NCBI RefSeq assembly: GCF_047729555.1
Contig: NZ_CP159825.1
Coordinates: 496,001 to 560,000 of the forward strand
Length of the DNA: 64,000 nucleotides
Source: Porticoccus sp905181945
GTDB taxonomy: Bacteria > Pseudomonadota > Gammaproteobacteria > Pseudomonadales > Porticoccaceae
Reading direction: 5' to 3'
Shown here: piece by piece, positions 31,663 through 40,999 of the stretch
How the letters are laid out: every line of letters starts with the position of its first letter
Numbering within the stretch: position 1 is the stretch's first letter
Translations under genes and position numbers: made by a program
The notes under the pieces: model-generated
Told to the model about the DNA's origin: nothing
Database searches by the model: none
What the model saw: only the letters and a program-made list of their open reading frames with translations

Positions 31663-34467
31663 CTAGCCGATAAGCCTCACCGGCATAGCTTGTGGCTCAA
31701 CACTCAGGTCTGCCGAAGGTGGCACGAAGTCGGTCAGGTTAAGGCCCTCAACGGCGGCTTTATACTCTTCGATGGTTGGGATACGGCCCAATATGCTAGA
31801 CAGTACAACCATTGGCGTAGAGGCTAGCAGTGACTCACCTTTCTTCTCGTTAGTATCTTCAACCACACGGCCCTGGAACAGGCGAGTAGAGGTAGCCAGT
31901 ACCGTATCGCCTTTAGCAGCCTTCTCTTGGTTACCCATGCACAGGTTACAACCCGGGCGCTCTAAGTACATAATGTTCTGGTACTGCGTACGAGCGGCGC
32001 CTTTAGGATCGACATCGTCAAATTCGAAACCGGCGTATTTCTGTAGCAGTTCCCAGTCGCCTTCGGCCTTCAACTCATCAACGATGTTGTAAGTGGGTGG
32101 CGCAATAATCAGCGGTACTTTGAAATTGATCTCGCCTTGAGTTTCAAGGTTGCGTAACATCTGAGCGATGATCTGCATGTCGCCTTTGTGCACCATGCAA
32201 GAACCGACAAAGCCCAGGTCAATGGTTTTGTTGCCGCCGTAGTAAGACACTGGACGAATAGTATCGTGGGTATAGCGCTTAGAGGGGTCTTCGTTGTTTA
32301 CGTCCGGGTCAGCAATCATTGGCTCGTCGATTTGGTCCAGATCAACCACCACTTCTGCGAAGTACTTAGCATTGTTATCTGGAGCCAGAGCAGGGTTCTC
32401 TCCCGACTGGATTTCAGCGATACGCTTGTCAGCCAGACCGATAAGGCCTTGCAGCATATCCACATGGTTTTCCATGCCCTTGTCGATCATGATCTGGATG
32501 CGACTCTTAGCCAGTTCCAGCGACTTGACCAGGGTTTCATCATTAGAGATACAGATAGAGGCTTTCGCCTTCATCTCTGCAGTCCAGTCGGTGAAAGTGA
32601 AAGCTTGATCGGCTAGTAGGGTGCCGATCTGTACTTCGATGATACGACCCTGGAACACGTTCTCGCCATTGAACTGCTTGAGCATCTGCGCCTGAGTGGC
32701 GTGCACTACATCGCGGAAGTCCATGTGGCTCTTCATGTCACCCTTGAAGGTAACCTTCACAGACTCAGGAATCGGCATAGCTGATTCACCGGTAGCTAGT
32801 GCGACAGCTACAGTGCCCGAATCTGCGCCGAAAGCAACGCCCTTAGACATACGGGTGTGTGAGTCACCACCGATGATGATGGCACGGTCGTCCACGGTGA
32901 TGTCGTTCAACACCTTGTGGATTACGTCGGTCATAGCGTGGTAAGCGTTCTTAGGATCGCGCGCGGTGATCAGACCGAAATTATTCATGAACGACATCAG
33001 CTTAGGAATGTTGGCTTTTGCCTTGCTGTCCCAAACAGATGCGGTGTGACAGCCAGACTGATAAGCACCGTCAACACTTGGCGATATCACAGAAGCAGCC
33101 ATGGCTTCCAGTTCCTGACAAGTCATAGGACCAGTAGTGTCTTGGGAGCCGACGATGTTCACTTTAACGCGAACGTCAGAACCGGCGTGCAGCGGGGTAT
33201 TGGAAGCTACGCCCAGAGCGTTCCTGTTGAAAATCTTCTCAACAGCAGTCAGGCCTTGAGCCTCAATAGAAATTTCTTTCGATGGCGCGTAAACCAGAGC
33301 GGGTTTAACCCCTAAAACATCAGCTGCAATGGTCTGTAGCTTCTTACCGAAGACAACAGCATAAGAACCGCCAGCCTTCATGAATTCAATCTTTTGCGGT
33401 GTGAACGCAGAAGAAACGTCTGCAAGCTCTATGTCGCCGTTGTAGAGCTTGTGCTCTTTGGTGTTGATGGTAAGCACAGTACCGGTAGCCACTGAGTAAG
33501 CCTCTTCCAGCACAGCATCACCATTATCGTTAAAAACGGTGTTGCCTTTGACGTCTACTTTTTTAACCCAGTTTTTCAGGTCGAGACCGATACCACCGGT
33601 AACGTCAACGGTGGTCAAAAAGATTGGAGAGATACCGTTGGTACCGGCAACAACTGGAGCGATGTTGATGAACGGCACGTATGGGCTAGCTTGCTTACCG
33701 GCCCACAGGGCAACGTTGTTGACGCCAGACATACGTGAAGAGCCGACTCCCATGGTGCCTTTCTCAGCGATTAGCATCACTTTGGCGTTCGGGTATTTTT
33801 TCTGCAACCCAACGATTTCCTGTTGGGCTTTTGGGGTCACCATACACTGGCCATGCAATTCACGGTCGGCACGTGAGTGCGCTTGATTACCTGGAGACAA
33901 CAAATCAGTGGAGATGTCGCCTTCACCGGCAATATAAGTGACGATTTCAATGGTCTCGTCAATTTCAGGCAGTTTGGTAAAGAACTCGGCTTGTGCGTAA
34001 CTCTCTAGGATCTCTTTAGCGATGGCATTGCCGGCTTTAAAAGCGGCGGTCAGACGATCGATATCGGCTTCGTACAAAAATACCTGAGTTTTCAGAACGT
34101 CAGCGGCTGGTTTGGAAACGACTGCATCGTCAGACAGAGCAAGATTGAGCAGAACTTCAATAGAGGGGCCGCCTTTCATGTGCGAGAGCAGTTCGAAGGC
34201 AAATTCTGCTGTGATCTCTGCAACGACAGATTCACCCAGAATGATTTCTTTCAGAAATTGTGCTTTCACGCCAGCAGCCCTGGTTGTGCCTGGTAGCGTA
34301 TTATAAATAAAGAACTTCAGGGAATCTTCACGCCGCTCATTCCCGGTATCTTTGATTTGGGCAATTATCTCTGCCAGCAAATCAGCGCTGTCAATTGGTT
34401 TTGGATTTAATCCTAGATCCTTTTTACGGGTGGCGATTTCATCCATATACTCTAAATATAAGCTCAT
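31663..34467 (-). CDS. acnB: Aconitate hydratase B, Bacteroidota-type (foreign)
   Basis: Isomerises citrate to isocitrate, and probably 2-methylisocitrate dehydration. 934 aa, longer than the roughly 865-aa Escherichia AcnB, and of a different sequence type: N-terminus SLYLEYMDEIATRKKDLGL, ISTDLLSPGNQAHSRADREL and GTMGVGSSRMSGVNNVALW are the forms I recall from Bacteroidota. Fe-S ligands are C757 (GSCMVHKGD), C840 and C843 (PGCNLCMGNQ). The gene is visibly GC-richer than its neighbours. Its ATG overlaps the stop of a 67-codon stub of an Escherichia-type acnB, implying replacement in place and translational coupling. Confidence 0.93.
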   Translation of the reverse strand: MSLYLEYMDEIATRKKDLGLNPKPIDSADLLAEIIAQIKDTGNERREDSLKFFIYNTLPGTTRAAGVKAQFLKEIILGESVVAEITAEFAFELLSHMKGGPSIEVLLNLALSDDAVVSKPAADVLKTQVFLYEADIDRLTAAFKAGNAIAKEILESYAQAEFFTKLPEIDETIEIVTYIAGEGDISTDLLSPGNQAHSRADRELHGQCMVTPKAQQEIVGLQKKYPNAKVMLIAEKGTMGVGSSRMSGVNNVALWAGKQASPYVPFINIAPVVAGTNGISPIFLTTVDVTGGIGLDLKNWVKKVDVKGNTVFNDNGDAVLEEAYSVATGTVLTINTKEHKLYNGDIELADVSSAFTPQKIEFMKAGGSYAVVFGKKLQTIAADVLGVKPALVYAPSKEISIEAQGLTAVEKIFNRNALGVASNTPLHAGSDVRVKVNIVGSQDTTGPMTCQELEAMAASVISPSVDGAYQSGCHTASVWDSKAKANIPKLMSFMNNFGLITARDPKNAYHAMTDVIHKVLNDITVDDRAIIIGGDSHTRMSKGVAFGADSGTVAVALATGESAMPIPESVKVTFKGDMKSHMDFRDVVHATQAQMLKQFNGENVFQGRIIEVQIGTLLADQAFTFTDWTAEMKAKASICISNDETLVKSLELAKSRIQIMIDKGMENHVDMLQGLIGLADKRIAEIQSGENPALAPDNNAKYFAEVVVDLDQIDEPMIADPDVNNEDPSKRYTHDTIRPVSYYGGNKTIDLGFVGSCMVHKGDMQIIAQMLRNLETQGEINFKVPLIIAPPTYNIVDELKAEGDWELLQKYAGFEFDDVDPKGAARTQYQNIMYLERPGCNLCMGNQEKAAKGDTVLATSTRLFQGRVVEDTNEKKGESLLASTPMVVLSSILGRIPTIEEYKAAVEGLNLTDFVPPSADLSVEPQAMPVRLIG

Positions 34468-34667
34468 TCAAATTTCTCACAGTAAGTTGCTTCATCTACA
34501 CCAGGAGGAACACGGTTTGCTATGAGGCCCAGCAAGAACGAATCTTCCCCAGCAAGAGAGTTTTTGATTAACCCTACTAGATCTGCTGTCCATTCTGGGG
34601 AAAGTAGCTTTGGTGAAACTCCTTCGGTAGAGCGTTCAATTACTTGCTGACGGTATGTTTCTAACAC
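34464..34667 (-). pseudogene. N-terminal stub of native Escherichia-type acnB, now a leader ORF
   Basis: GTG start with GAGGA upstream. The first 60 residues align by eye with the AcnB N-terminus of Escherichia (MLEEYRKHVAERAAEGIAPK; here MLETYRQQVIERSTEGVSPK) through FLLGLIANRVPPGVDEATY, then CEKFE and a stop. The stop TGA overlaps the ATG of the 934-aa acnB. The rest of the native gene is gone. It retains a working ribosome site, so it probably serves as a translated leader for the foreign gene. Confidence 0.85.
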
Positions 34668-35029
34668 AATCTAAATCCTCGTCTCACATGGATGCTTAGC
34701 CAGCTCAATTTTATTATGTTTCTGTTTTTAGCGGCCGATAATTTTTTTGCAGCTAACCCTTTAATTCTGTTGGACACTTTTTGTATCGGGGCATTATTCT
34801 ACTATAAATTAGTTATTAAAGGGGAGTGGTGAATTATTAATTTCATGTAAAAGTTATATTTTTTGATGATAACCAAGGGTTTATATTTTTGTCATCAGCA
34901 CGTCTTTTGTGCGCGAATTACTTGAAGGCATAATGGTAAGATAGTGATTACTATAAGATAGCCGCTTAAGCTCAAATAGCAGCTATATCTTGATTGAGTA
35001 AAATATTTTAATGAGGATGAAGTCTGGTG
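34668..35029. other. Divergent intergenic region between acnB leader and miaE
   Basis: 362 bases without a gene. It must hold promoters for both directions. AT-rich; the only clear elements are the two ribosome sites at its ends (GAGGA for the leader, GAGGATGAAG for miaE). No operator is recognised. Confidence 0.4.
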
Positions 35030-35644
35030 ATGCCTGAATATACAAAAGAAGTCATAGGTTTTTTAGCATGCGAAACCTCAGAAAGCTGGGTGTCAAAAGC
35101 ACTAAATAATCAAGAAATTTTATTAATTGATCACGCTAATTGTGAAAAAAAAGCAGCGAGTTCAGCCCTCAATTTGATATACCGTTACGTCGACAACTAC
35201 GAGCTAATCAGTAAAATGTCTCGCTTGGTTCGTGAGGAAATGCGCCACTTTGAACAGGTAATTACTATTATGAAGGCTCGAGGCATAGAGTATTACAATA
35301 TTGATGCTTCCAGGTATGCTTCAGCATTAAGGAAAAAAATTAGAACACATGAACCTGCGAGGTTAATGGACTCGCTTATAGTGGGAGCATTCATTGAGGC
35401 TAGATCTTGTGAGAGGTTTGCGAAACTGGCTCCATTTCTTGACGATGAGCTAAAAACATTTTATTTATCTTTGCTCAAATCGGAAGGGCGGCATTTCCAA
35501 GATTATCTGACATTGGCGAAGAGCATTCCAGATAGATCTTTTGATGATCGTGTTTTAATTATTCGTGAGCAGGAGCAATTATTAATTGAATCATCAGACG
35601 ATACATTTTATTTTCATTCTGGATACCCATTGAGCCCAAGTTGA
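35030..35644 (+). CDS. miaE: tRNA-(ms2io6A)-hydroxylase MiaE
   Basis: Di-iron, oxygen-dependent hydroxylase acting on 2-methylthio-N6-isopentenyladenosine at tRNA position 37. 204 aa. The ferritin-like ligands are in IDHANCEKKAAS, VREEMRHFEQV, VGAFIEARSCERF and LKSEGRHFQDY. ATG 35030 is taken as start, with GAGGATG upstream; the GTG immediately before it is alternative. Stand-alone gene, divergent from acnB. Confidence 0.93.
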   Translation: MPEYTKEVIGFLACETSESWVSKALNNQEILLIDHANCEKKAASSALNLIYRYVDNYELISKMSRLVREEMRHFEQVITIMKARGIEYYNIDASRYASALRKKIRTHEPARLMDSLIVGAFIEARSCERFAKLAPFLDDELKTFYLSLLKSEGRHFQDYLTLAKSIPDRSFDDRVLIIREQEQLLIESSDDTFYFHSGYPLSPS

Positions 35645-35745
35645 AATGCATAAGCTTGTACCTTTAGCTCTATTTTTTAATAAAAAAGAAACTATTTTTA
35701 ATACTTTTCTTATTATTCTAATGACAGCGAACATATAATGATTTT

Positions 35746-36750
35746 ATGTTTACGAAACTAATACTATTTTTTTTAACTTTCTGCACTTCAATGATGAGAT
35801 TATTTCCAGAGGAAATTGCTCATGATTTAGGTTTATGGTCCCTAAAGTTACTGCATTTAGTAGGGTTTAAGATTCCAAAGAGAAGCACTCTAAATAAAAC
35901 ATCCTTAAAAGGTATAACTTTTGCTAATAAGCTAGGTTTGGCGGCCGGGCTGGATAAGAATGGAGACTATATTGATCCTTTGGCATCTTTGGGGTTTGGT
36001 TTTCTGGAGATAGGGACTGTCACTCCAAGACCTCAAAAGGGAAATCCAAAGCCAAGGTTGTTTAGGGTCAGCTCTCAAGAAGCCTTGATAAATAGTCTAG
36101 GTTTTAATAATAAAGGAGTTGATTATTTAGTAGAAAATGTTTCAAAAAGAAAATCTTCTATCCCTCTTGGGATTAGCATAGGCAAGAATTCTGATACACC
36201 TCTAGAAAAGGCAAAAGATGACTACTTGATATGTTTGGAAAAAGTCTTTCCTTATGCTGACTATATAGCAATCAATATCTCTTCTCCAAACACTGAAGGC
36301 CTCAGAGATCTTTTCAATAAAGAGTACTTTTCTGATTTGATATCCAGTTTAAAATTAAAACAGATTGAGTTGTCGAAAGAGCATGAGTATGTTCCTTTAT
36401 TTCTAAAAATATCTCCCAACATAGATAGCTCTCATCTTAAGTTGCTTGTAGAAATCATTTTGGAAAAGAATATAGATGGAATAATCTGCACCAATACTTC
36501 AAATGTTCATGACCACCTCTCTGGCAAGGGCGGTATAAGCGGAAAACCTTTATTAGAACTATCATCTAAAGTCTTAGTTACCTTAAGATCTCTAACTGGA
36601 AAGAATTTCCCTATAATAGCTTCTGGGGGTGTTATGAGTGTTAGTGATTTCCAAGGAAAACTAGACTGTGGTGCAGATCTTGTCCAAATATACACTGGGT
36701 TGATTTACAGAGGTCCTTCTTTAGTTGATGAGATCATTAATTCAGATTAG
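35746..36750 (+). CDS. pyrD: Dihydroorotate dehydrogenase (quinone), class 2
   Basis: Fourth step of pyrimidine synthesis, oxidising dihydroorotate with membrane quinone. 334 aa with the class-2 N-terminal membrane-associating helices (FPEEIAHDLGLWSLKLLHLVG). Signatures: NKLGLAAGLDKNGDYIDPL, LEIGTVTPRPQKGNPKPRLFR, the catalytic-base loop AINISSPNTEGLR, GISGKPL, and FMN-phosphate binding in IIASGGVMS. Very AT-rich codon usage. Convergent with lpxH, 22 bases between stops. Confidence 0.95.
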   Translation: MFTKLILFFLTFCTSMMRLFPEEIAHDLGLWSLKLLHLVGFKIPKRSTLNKTSLKGITFANKLGLAAGLDKNGDYIDPLASLGFGFLEIGTVTPRPQKGNPKPRLFRVSSQEALINSLGFNNKGVDYLVENVSKRKSSIPLGISIGKNSDTPLEKAKDDYLICLEKVFPYADYIAINISSPNTEGLRDLFNKEYFSDLISSLKLKQIELSKEHEYVPLFLKISPNIDSSHLKLLVEIILEKNIDGIICTNTSNVHDHLSGKGGISGKPLLELSSKVLVTLRSLTGKNFPIIASGGVMSVSDFQGKLDCGADLVQIYTGLIYRGPSLVDEIINSD

Positions 36751-36772
36751 CTCTATAAATACAGCTGCCTAT

Positions 36773-37489
36773 TTATTTTATTTTGAAAGATACTAGATCG
36801 ATTGCTCCCTTGTCTTTAATGCGTATAAACCACCCATTTTGACCCCAGTCACCCAAGACCAATCTTTCTCCATGTAGATGCTTATGTCGATTCGGCCTAT
36901 GTGTATGCCCATGTATTATTGTATCAATACAATATTTTTTCATGGTTTGCTCAACCTCTTGCGGCGAAACATCCATGATATTTTCTGATTTGTTGCTGTT
37001 AGACTCCATACTTTGAGATCGCCATTTTGCCGCTATGCGCTGTCTTACTTTTAGGGGTAGATGCATCAACACCCAGCGCAATAAACGACTCCTAGCTATA
37101 CGCCTGTATCGCTGATATTGCTTGTCGCGAGTGCAGAGAGTGTCACCATGAAGCAGTAATACTTTTTTGCCTTCAAGCTCGCATGTATGGTAATCATCAA
37201 GAAGAGTGCAGCCGGTGTCATGTGAGAATTTTTTACCAATTAAAAAATCTCGATTGCCTTGCATGAAATAGACAGATACCCCGCTATCCGATACTGTTTT
37301 TAGTGCTAAAATTACTTGGCGAGAGAAAGGTTCTGGATCATCATCGCCAATCCAAGTTTCAAATAAATCTCCCAGAATATAGAGCGCATTAGAGTGTACG
37401 GCTTCATTTTTTAAAAAACCAAAAAATGCCTCGCTTACTGCCGGACATTGAGGTGATAGGTGTAAATCAGAAATAAGTAATGTAGACAT
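36773..37489 (-). CDS. lpxH: UDP-2,3-diacylglucosamine pyrophosphohydrolase LpxH
   Basis: Cleaves UDP-2,3-diacylglucosamine to lipid X in lipid A synthesis; a peripheral inner-membrane calcineurin-like phosphoesterase. The metal-binding motifs appear in order: ISDLHLS, LGDLFETWIGDD, QGNRDFLIG, LLHGDTLC and HGHTHRPNRH. 238 aa is normal. Located 76 bases downstream of ppiB on the same strand, as in pseudomonads. Confidence 0.96.
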   Translation of the reverse strand: MSTLLISDLHLSPQCPAVSEAFFGFLKNEAVHSNALYILGDLFETWIGDDDPEPFSRQVILALKTVSDSGVSVYFMQGNRDFLIGKKFSHDTGCTLLDDYHTCELEGKKVLLLHGDTLCTRDKQYQRYRRIARSRLLRWVLMHLPLKVRQRIAAKWRSQSMESNSNKSENIMDVSPQEVEQTMKKYCIDTIIHGHTHRPNRHKHLHGERLVLGDWGQNGWFIRIKDKGAIDLVSFKIK

Positions 37490-37522
37490 TTAACCTAATT
37501 ATCTGAATATGGTTAGTTAAGT

Positions 37523-37554
37523 AGACTGCCAAAGATTATTGCCTCTGGCAGTCT
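37523..37554 (-). terminator. Hairpin between ppiB and lpxH
   Basis: Nine-base perfect stem AGACTGCCA / TGGCAGTCT with a 14-base loop, just past the ppiB stop. No strong T-run follows on either side, so it may only slow polymerase or protect the ppiB mRNA end. Confidence 0.4.
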
Positions 37555-37565
37555 TACATAGTTGG

Positions 37566-38075
37566 TTATTTGCCGCTGTAGACATCACTTATGGTAATTT
37601 TTTCTATGGATACGGTATCAACAGGAACATCCCCGTGAGGCCCTTTATTGCCAGTCGGTACAGATTTTATTTTGTTCACAACATCCATACCGTCAGTCAC
37701 TTTTCCAAATACAGCATAACCCCAACCTTGGGAATTTTTCCCTGAGTGGTTTAAGAAACCGTTGCTGCCAACATTAATGAAGAATTGAGAGCTTGCAGAA
37801 TGTGGATCATTGGTTCTTGCCATCGCTAAAGTTCCAATATCATTCACGAGACCATTGTCCGCTTCGTTTTGAATAGGGTCTCGGCCTTCTTTTTGTTTCA
37901 TTTCTTCATTAAAGCCACCACCTTGGACCATAAAGCCATCGATTACACGATGGAAGATAGTGTTGGTATAAAAATCATCTCGACAGTATTGGAGAAAATT
38001 TGCTGCGGATAGCGGGGCTTTATCAAAGTTCAGTTCAATGGTTATGTCGCCAAAGTTGGTGTGGAGGGTAATCAT
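37566..38075 (-). CDS. ppiB: Cytoplasmic peptidyl-prolyl isomerase PpiB (cyclophilin)
   Basis: 169 aa cyclophilin without a signal peptide. Core motifs TNTIFHRVIDGFMVQGGGF, GTLAMARTNDPHSASSQFFINV and FGKVTDGMDVV contain the catalytic Arg, Gln and Phe residues. Catalyses proline isomerisation during folding. It precedes lpxH; the operon order is conserved with pseudomonads. Confidence 0.96.
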   Translation of the reverse strand: MITLHTNFGDITIELNFDKAPLSAANFLQYCRDDFYTNTIFHRVIDGFMVQGGGFNEEMKQKEGRDPIQNEADNGLVNDIGTLAMARTNDPHSASSQFFINVGSNGFLNHSGKNSQGWGYAVFGKVTDGMDVVNKIKSVPTGNKGPHGDVPVDTVSIEKITISDVYSGK

Positions 38076-38181
38076 ATGGTAAGTAATCCTGTGTTAAATA
38101 ATTTTTAGGGCGGCATTCTACATTTTTTTTTATAGAATTAAACCTTCTATGACCTATAAAAACTTATCCTGTTTAGAATTT

Positions 38182-39120
38182 TTAACTGTCCGTATTGTCC
38201 GTATTGTCCGTATTGTCCGTATTGTCCGTATTGTCCGTATTGTCCGTATTGTCCGTATTGTCCGTATTGTCTATGTTGGATTGCCAGCCTTGTATTATAC
38301 CGCAAAGCACAATCAAAGTAATTCCAATACATATAAGCGTGTCAGGGATTAGATGCCAAAATAAAACATCTACCGCTAAAGCCATCAAGATATAGCTGTA
38401 TTCAAAAGGAGCGATGACGACTGGTTTGGCGATTCTAAATGCAGCTATTAAGAGCATGAAGCCAATGGCTCCAGCTGTTCCAGATACTAGCATGCCGGCT
38501 AATTGCAATGAACTTATAGGGATCCATTGGTCTTGTTCCCAAAAACTAGCAGCAATTAATAGAGGTATAAATTGGTAGAAATTAATGGCCCAATCTGAAT
38601 CAGTTTTCGATAATTTTCGACCCCACAGAATGAGCACTGCGTATGAAAAAGGAAGACTAAGTAGTGATATGTAAACCCAGCTGAAGCCTTCAGCATCTAA
38701 TCTAAGAACAAAGCAAACGCCAATAAAGCCGGAAATCGTCGCTATCCATTGTATTTTGTTTGCTTTTTCTCCAAGAATAAATGGTGATATAGCGGCAATT
38801 AAAATAGGCGCCCCTGCTAGAGCTGCCGCAACGGCACTAAGGGGGAAATATTTAACTGATAGGTAATAGCCAACACTAATTAATCCAAAAAAAAGACTTC
38901 TGAATACGTGCTGGGCTGGGTTAGAGGTTCTGAGTAAGTGCATTCGCCCGGTGCTGACTATAAAGATTAGTAGCGCTAGGATAGATGCTAGTGTTCTGAA
39001 CCACACTAACTGACCTGTAGGAATACTGTTAAATAACATTTTTAATAAGGTGTCTCCCAGCAAAAAAGACACAAGACATAGCTGCAGATAGAGAATAGCG
39101 CGTGTATTTGATTTAATCAT
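38182..39120 (-). CDS. EamA/DMT-superfamily transporter with repeat-encoded tail
   Basis: 312 aa with ten predicted membrane helices in two EamA halves (RTLASILALLIFIVS, AAALAGAPILIAAISPFILGEK in the first; FEYSYILMALAVDVLFWHLIPD in the second). Probably exports metabolites or amino acids; substrate unknown. After GIIQGWQSNI the protein ends in about nine DNT triplets encoded by a 9-bp minisatellite, an acidic-polar extension not expected in the family. Divergent from glnS. Confidence 0.85.
   Translation of the reverse strand: MIKSNTRAILYLQLCLVSFLLGDTLLKMLFNSIPTGQLVWFRTLASILALLIFIVSTGRMHLLRTSNPAQHVFRSLFFGLISVGYYLSVKYFPLSAVAAALAGAPILIAAISPFILGEKANKIQWIATISGFIGVCFVLRLDAEGFSWVYISLLSLPFSYAVLILWGRKLSKTDSDWAINFYQFIPLLIAASFWEQDQWIPISSLQLAGMLVSGTAGAIGFMLLIAAFRIAKPVVIAPFEYSYILMALAVDVLFWHLIPDTLICIGITLIVLCGIIQGWQSNIDNTDNTDNTDNTDNTDNTDNTDNTDNTDS
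38187..38267. repeat. 9-bp minisatellite, nine perfect units
   Basis: Nine exact tandem copies of tgtccgtat and a degenerate tenth (38268-38276) at the 3' end of the EamA gene, encoding Asp-Asn-Thr on the minus strand. Unit length is a multiple of three, so unit changes alter the tail length only. It opens spurious frames on both strands. Confidence 0.97.
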
Positions 39121-39272
39121 AGCCCGTTTTCTTATTCTGAAAATTTTAGATGGATGGAAACTTACAAAACTCTAACGTCAATGGTTTATACGCAAGACTC
39201 TGGAGGCTATAATGGTTGCTCTTTTTAACCCTACTCTTAATTATGGAGAAGAGCCTCACTGGGGCCGTCAGT

Positions 39273-40943
39273 ATGGCAGACGATAATAAACCACTCAATT
39301 TTATTCAGCAGGCAATAAGTGGCGACCTAGGAACGGGCGCTATCACTAAGATTGTCACCAGGTTTCCCCCAGAGCCTAATGGGTATCTTCATATTGGTCA
39401 CGCCAAGTCTATTTGTTTGAATTTTGGTCTAGCGCAACAGTTTGGTGGCAATTGCCATCTTCGGTTTGATGATACAAATCCAGAGAAAGAAAGCGAAGAA
39501 TACGTTCAAGCTATTATTAAGGATGTTCAATGGCTCGGATTTCAATGGCATGGAGAGGTTCGTTATGCTTCTGATTACTTCGATCAATTTTATGCTTGGG
39601 CTCAACATCTAGTTTGTGAAAAGAAAGCCTATGTTTGTCAATTAAGCAGCGAAGAAATGCGAAAAAATCGAGGTACTCTGACTGCCCCGGGAACAAATAG
39701 CCCATTTCGAGAAAGTTCCGTTGAAGAAAGTTTAGAGCTTCTTGAAAAAATGAAAGATGGGGATGTTGCAGAAGGATCCATGACATTGAGGGCAAAGATT
39801 GATATGGCCTCACCAAATATCAGTCTCCGTGATCCGGTCATGTATCGGATTAAGAAAATGCCGCACCATCGCGCAGGTGATAAATGGAATATTTATCCAG
39901 CATATGATTTTGCGCATTGCCTGGAAGATGCCATTGAAGGTATTAGTCATTCAGTATGTACATTAGAGTTTACATCTAATAGGCCTCTTTATGATTGGTT
40001 TATTAATAGCCTCCCTGTGCCTTCTAAGCCGCGTCAATTTGAATTTGGAAGATTGAATCTTAATTACAGTGTGACCAGCAAAAGAAAACTTAAGCAGCTA
40101 GTAGATGGGAACTATGTGGATGGCTGGGACGATCCTCGTTTACCAACAATTTCAGGGTTGCGTCGTCGTGGCGTACCAGCAGTGGCCGTTCGTAATTTTT
40201 GCGATAGTCTTGCAGTAGCAAAAACTGACGGGTTAGTAGATCTCTCTCAGTTTGAATTTTTTATTCGTGATGAGTTAAATAAGAATGCTCCTCGTGCCAT
40301 GGCAGTTCTGCATCCTTTAAAAGTAGTCATTACTAATCTCCCCGAGGGGCATTTAGAGCAACTACCGGCCCCTTGTCACCATGAGTTGCAGTTAGGCGAT
40401 CGCAATCTTCCTTTTACCCGAGAAATTTACATTGATGCAAATGACTTTAAGGAAGAATACAGCAAAAAACTTAATAAAAAACTTTCTCCCGGTAGGCGCG
40501 TTAGATTGCGTCATTGCTATGTAATTGAGGCCGACGACTACTTAAAAAATGAGACAGGAGATGTTATTCAAGTCAATGCGACTTTGGTCTCTGAGACGCT
40601 AGGAAAAGATCCTATTGATGGTATTAAACCTAAAGGGGTGGTTCACTGGGTGTCCGCTACAAATTGTGTTGATTGCGATGTTTACCTATATGATCGTTTG
40701 TTTAGCGATCCCTTGCCTGATTCAGGTGATAAGGATTTTCTTGAGATGATCGAGAAAGAATCACTGAAGATACTGACTAACTGCAAGGCGGAACGCAGTT
40801 TAGCCGATGTTGAGATAGGTGTACCCTATCAGTTTGAGAGGGAAGGCTACTTCTGTAAAGATAGTCATAGCGGAGATTCGAAAAAAATTGTATTTAACCA
40901 GACCATCGCGCTTCGATCTAGTTGGACGGATATTTTGTCTTAA
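39273..40943 (+). CDS. glnS: Glutaminyl-tRNA synthetase
   Basis: Charges tRNA-Gln. The start at ATG 39273 gives ADDNKPLNFIQQAISGDL, matching the family N-terminus; upstream ATGs at 39216 and 39243 would add a hydrophobic tail. Class I motifs: FPPEPNGYLHIGHAKS (HIGH) and VTSKRKLKQL (KMSKS equivalent). The C-terminal anticodon-binding beta-barrels include YCFCKDS-like end (GYFCKDSHSGDSKKIVFNQT). 556 aa. Followed by cysS 56 bases later, as in pseudomonads. Confidence 0.96.
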   Translation: MADDNKPLNFIQQAISGDLGTGAITKIVTRFPPEPNGYLHIGHAKSICLNFGLAQQFGGNCHLRFDDTNPEKESEEYVQAIIKDVQWLGFQWHGEVRYASDYFDQFYAWAQHLVCEKKAYVCQLSSEEMRKNRGTLTAPGTNSPFRESSVEESLELLEKMKDGDVAEGSMTLRAKIDMASPNISLRDPVMYRIKKMPHHRAGDKWNIYPAYDFAHCLEDAIEGISHSVCTLEFTSNRPLYDWFINSLPVPSKPRQFEFGRLNLNYSVTSKRKLKQLVDGNYVDGWDDPRLPTISGLRRRGVPAVAVRNFCDSLAVAKTDGLVDLSQFEFFIRDELNKNAPRAMAVLHPLKVVITNLPEGHLEQLPAPCHHELQLGDRNLPFTREIYIDANDFKEEYSKKLNKKLSPGRRVRLRHCYVIEADDYLKNETGDVIQVNATLVSETLGKDPIDGIKPKGVVHWVSATNCVDCDVYLYDRLFSDPLPDSGDKDFLEMIEKESLKILTNCKAERSLADVEIGVPYQFEREGYFCKDSHSGDSKKIVFNQTIALRSSWTDILS

Positions 40944-40999
40944 CATTAGAGTATTTCACAAAATTATTTTCTTTTTTTAGGCATTAAATTGATCAAATT

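Noticed and set aside
32188..32616. 142-aa plus-strand frame and other long plus frames inside acnB
   Set aside because: Antisense shadows caused by the GC-richer codon use of acnB; no family motifs or ribosome sites.
38187..38267. Possible CRISPR array
   Set aside because: The units are 9 bp in direct tandem with no spacers; no cas genes are present.
38149..38352. Plus-strand repeat proteins (RIV and SVL repeats)
   Set aside because: They arise only because the 9-bp unit is open in several frames; the real gene is the minus-strand EamA transporter.
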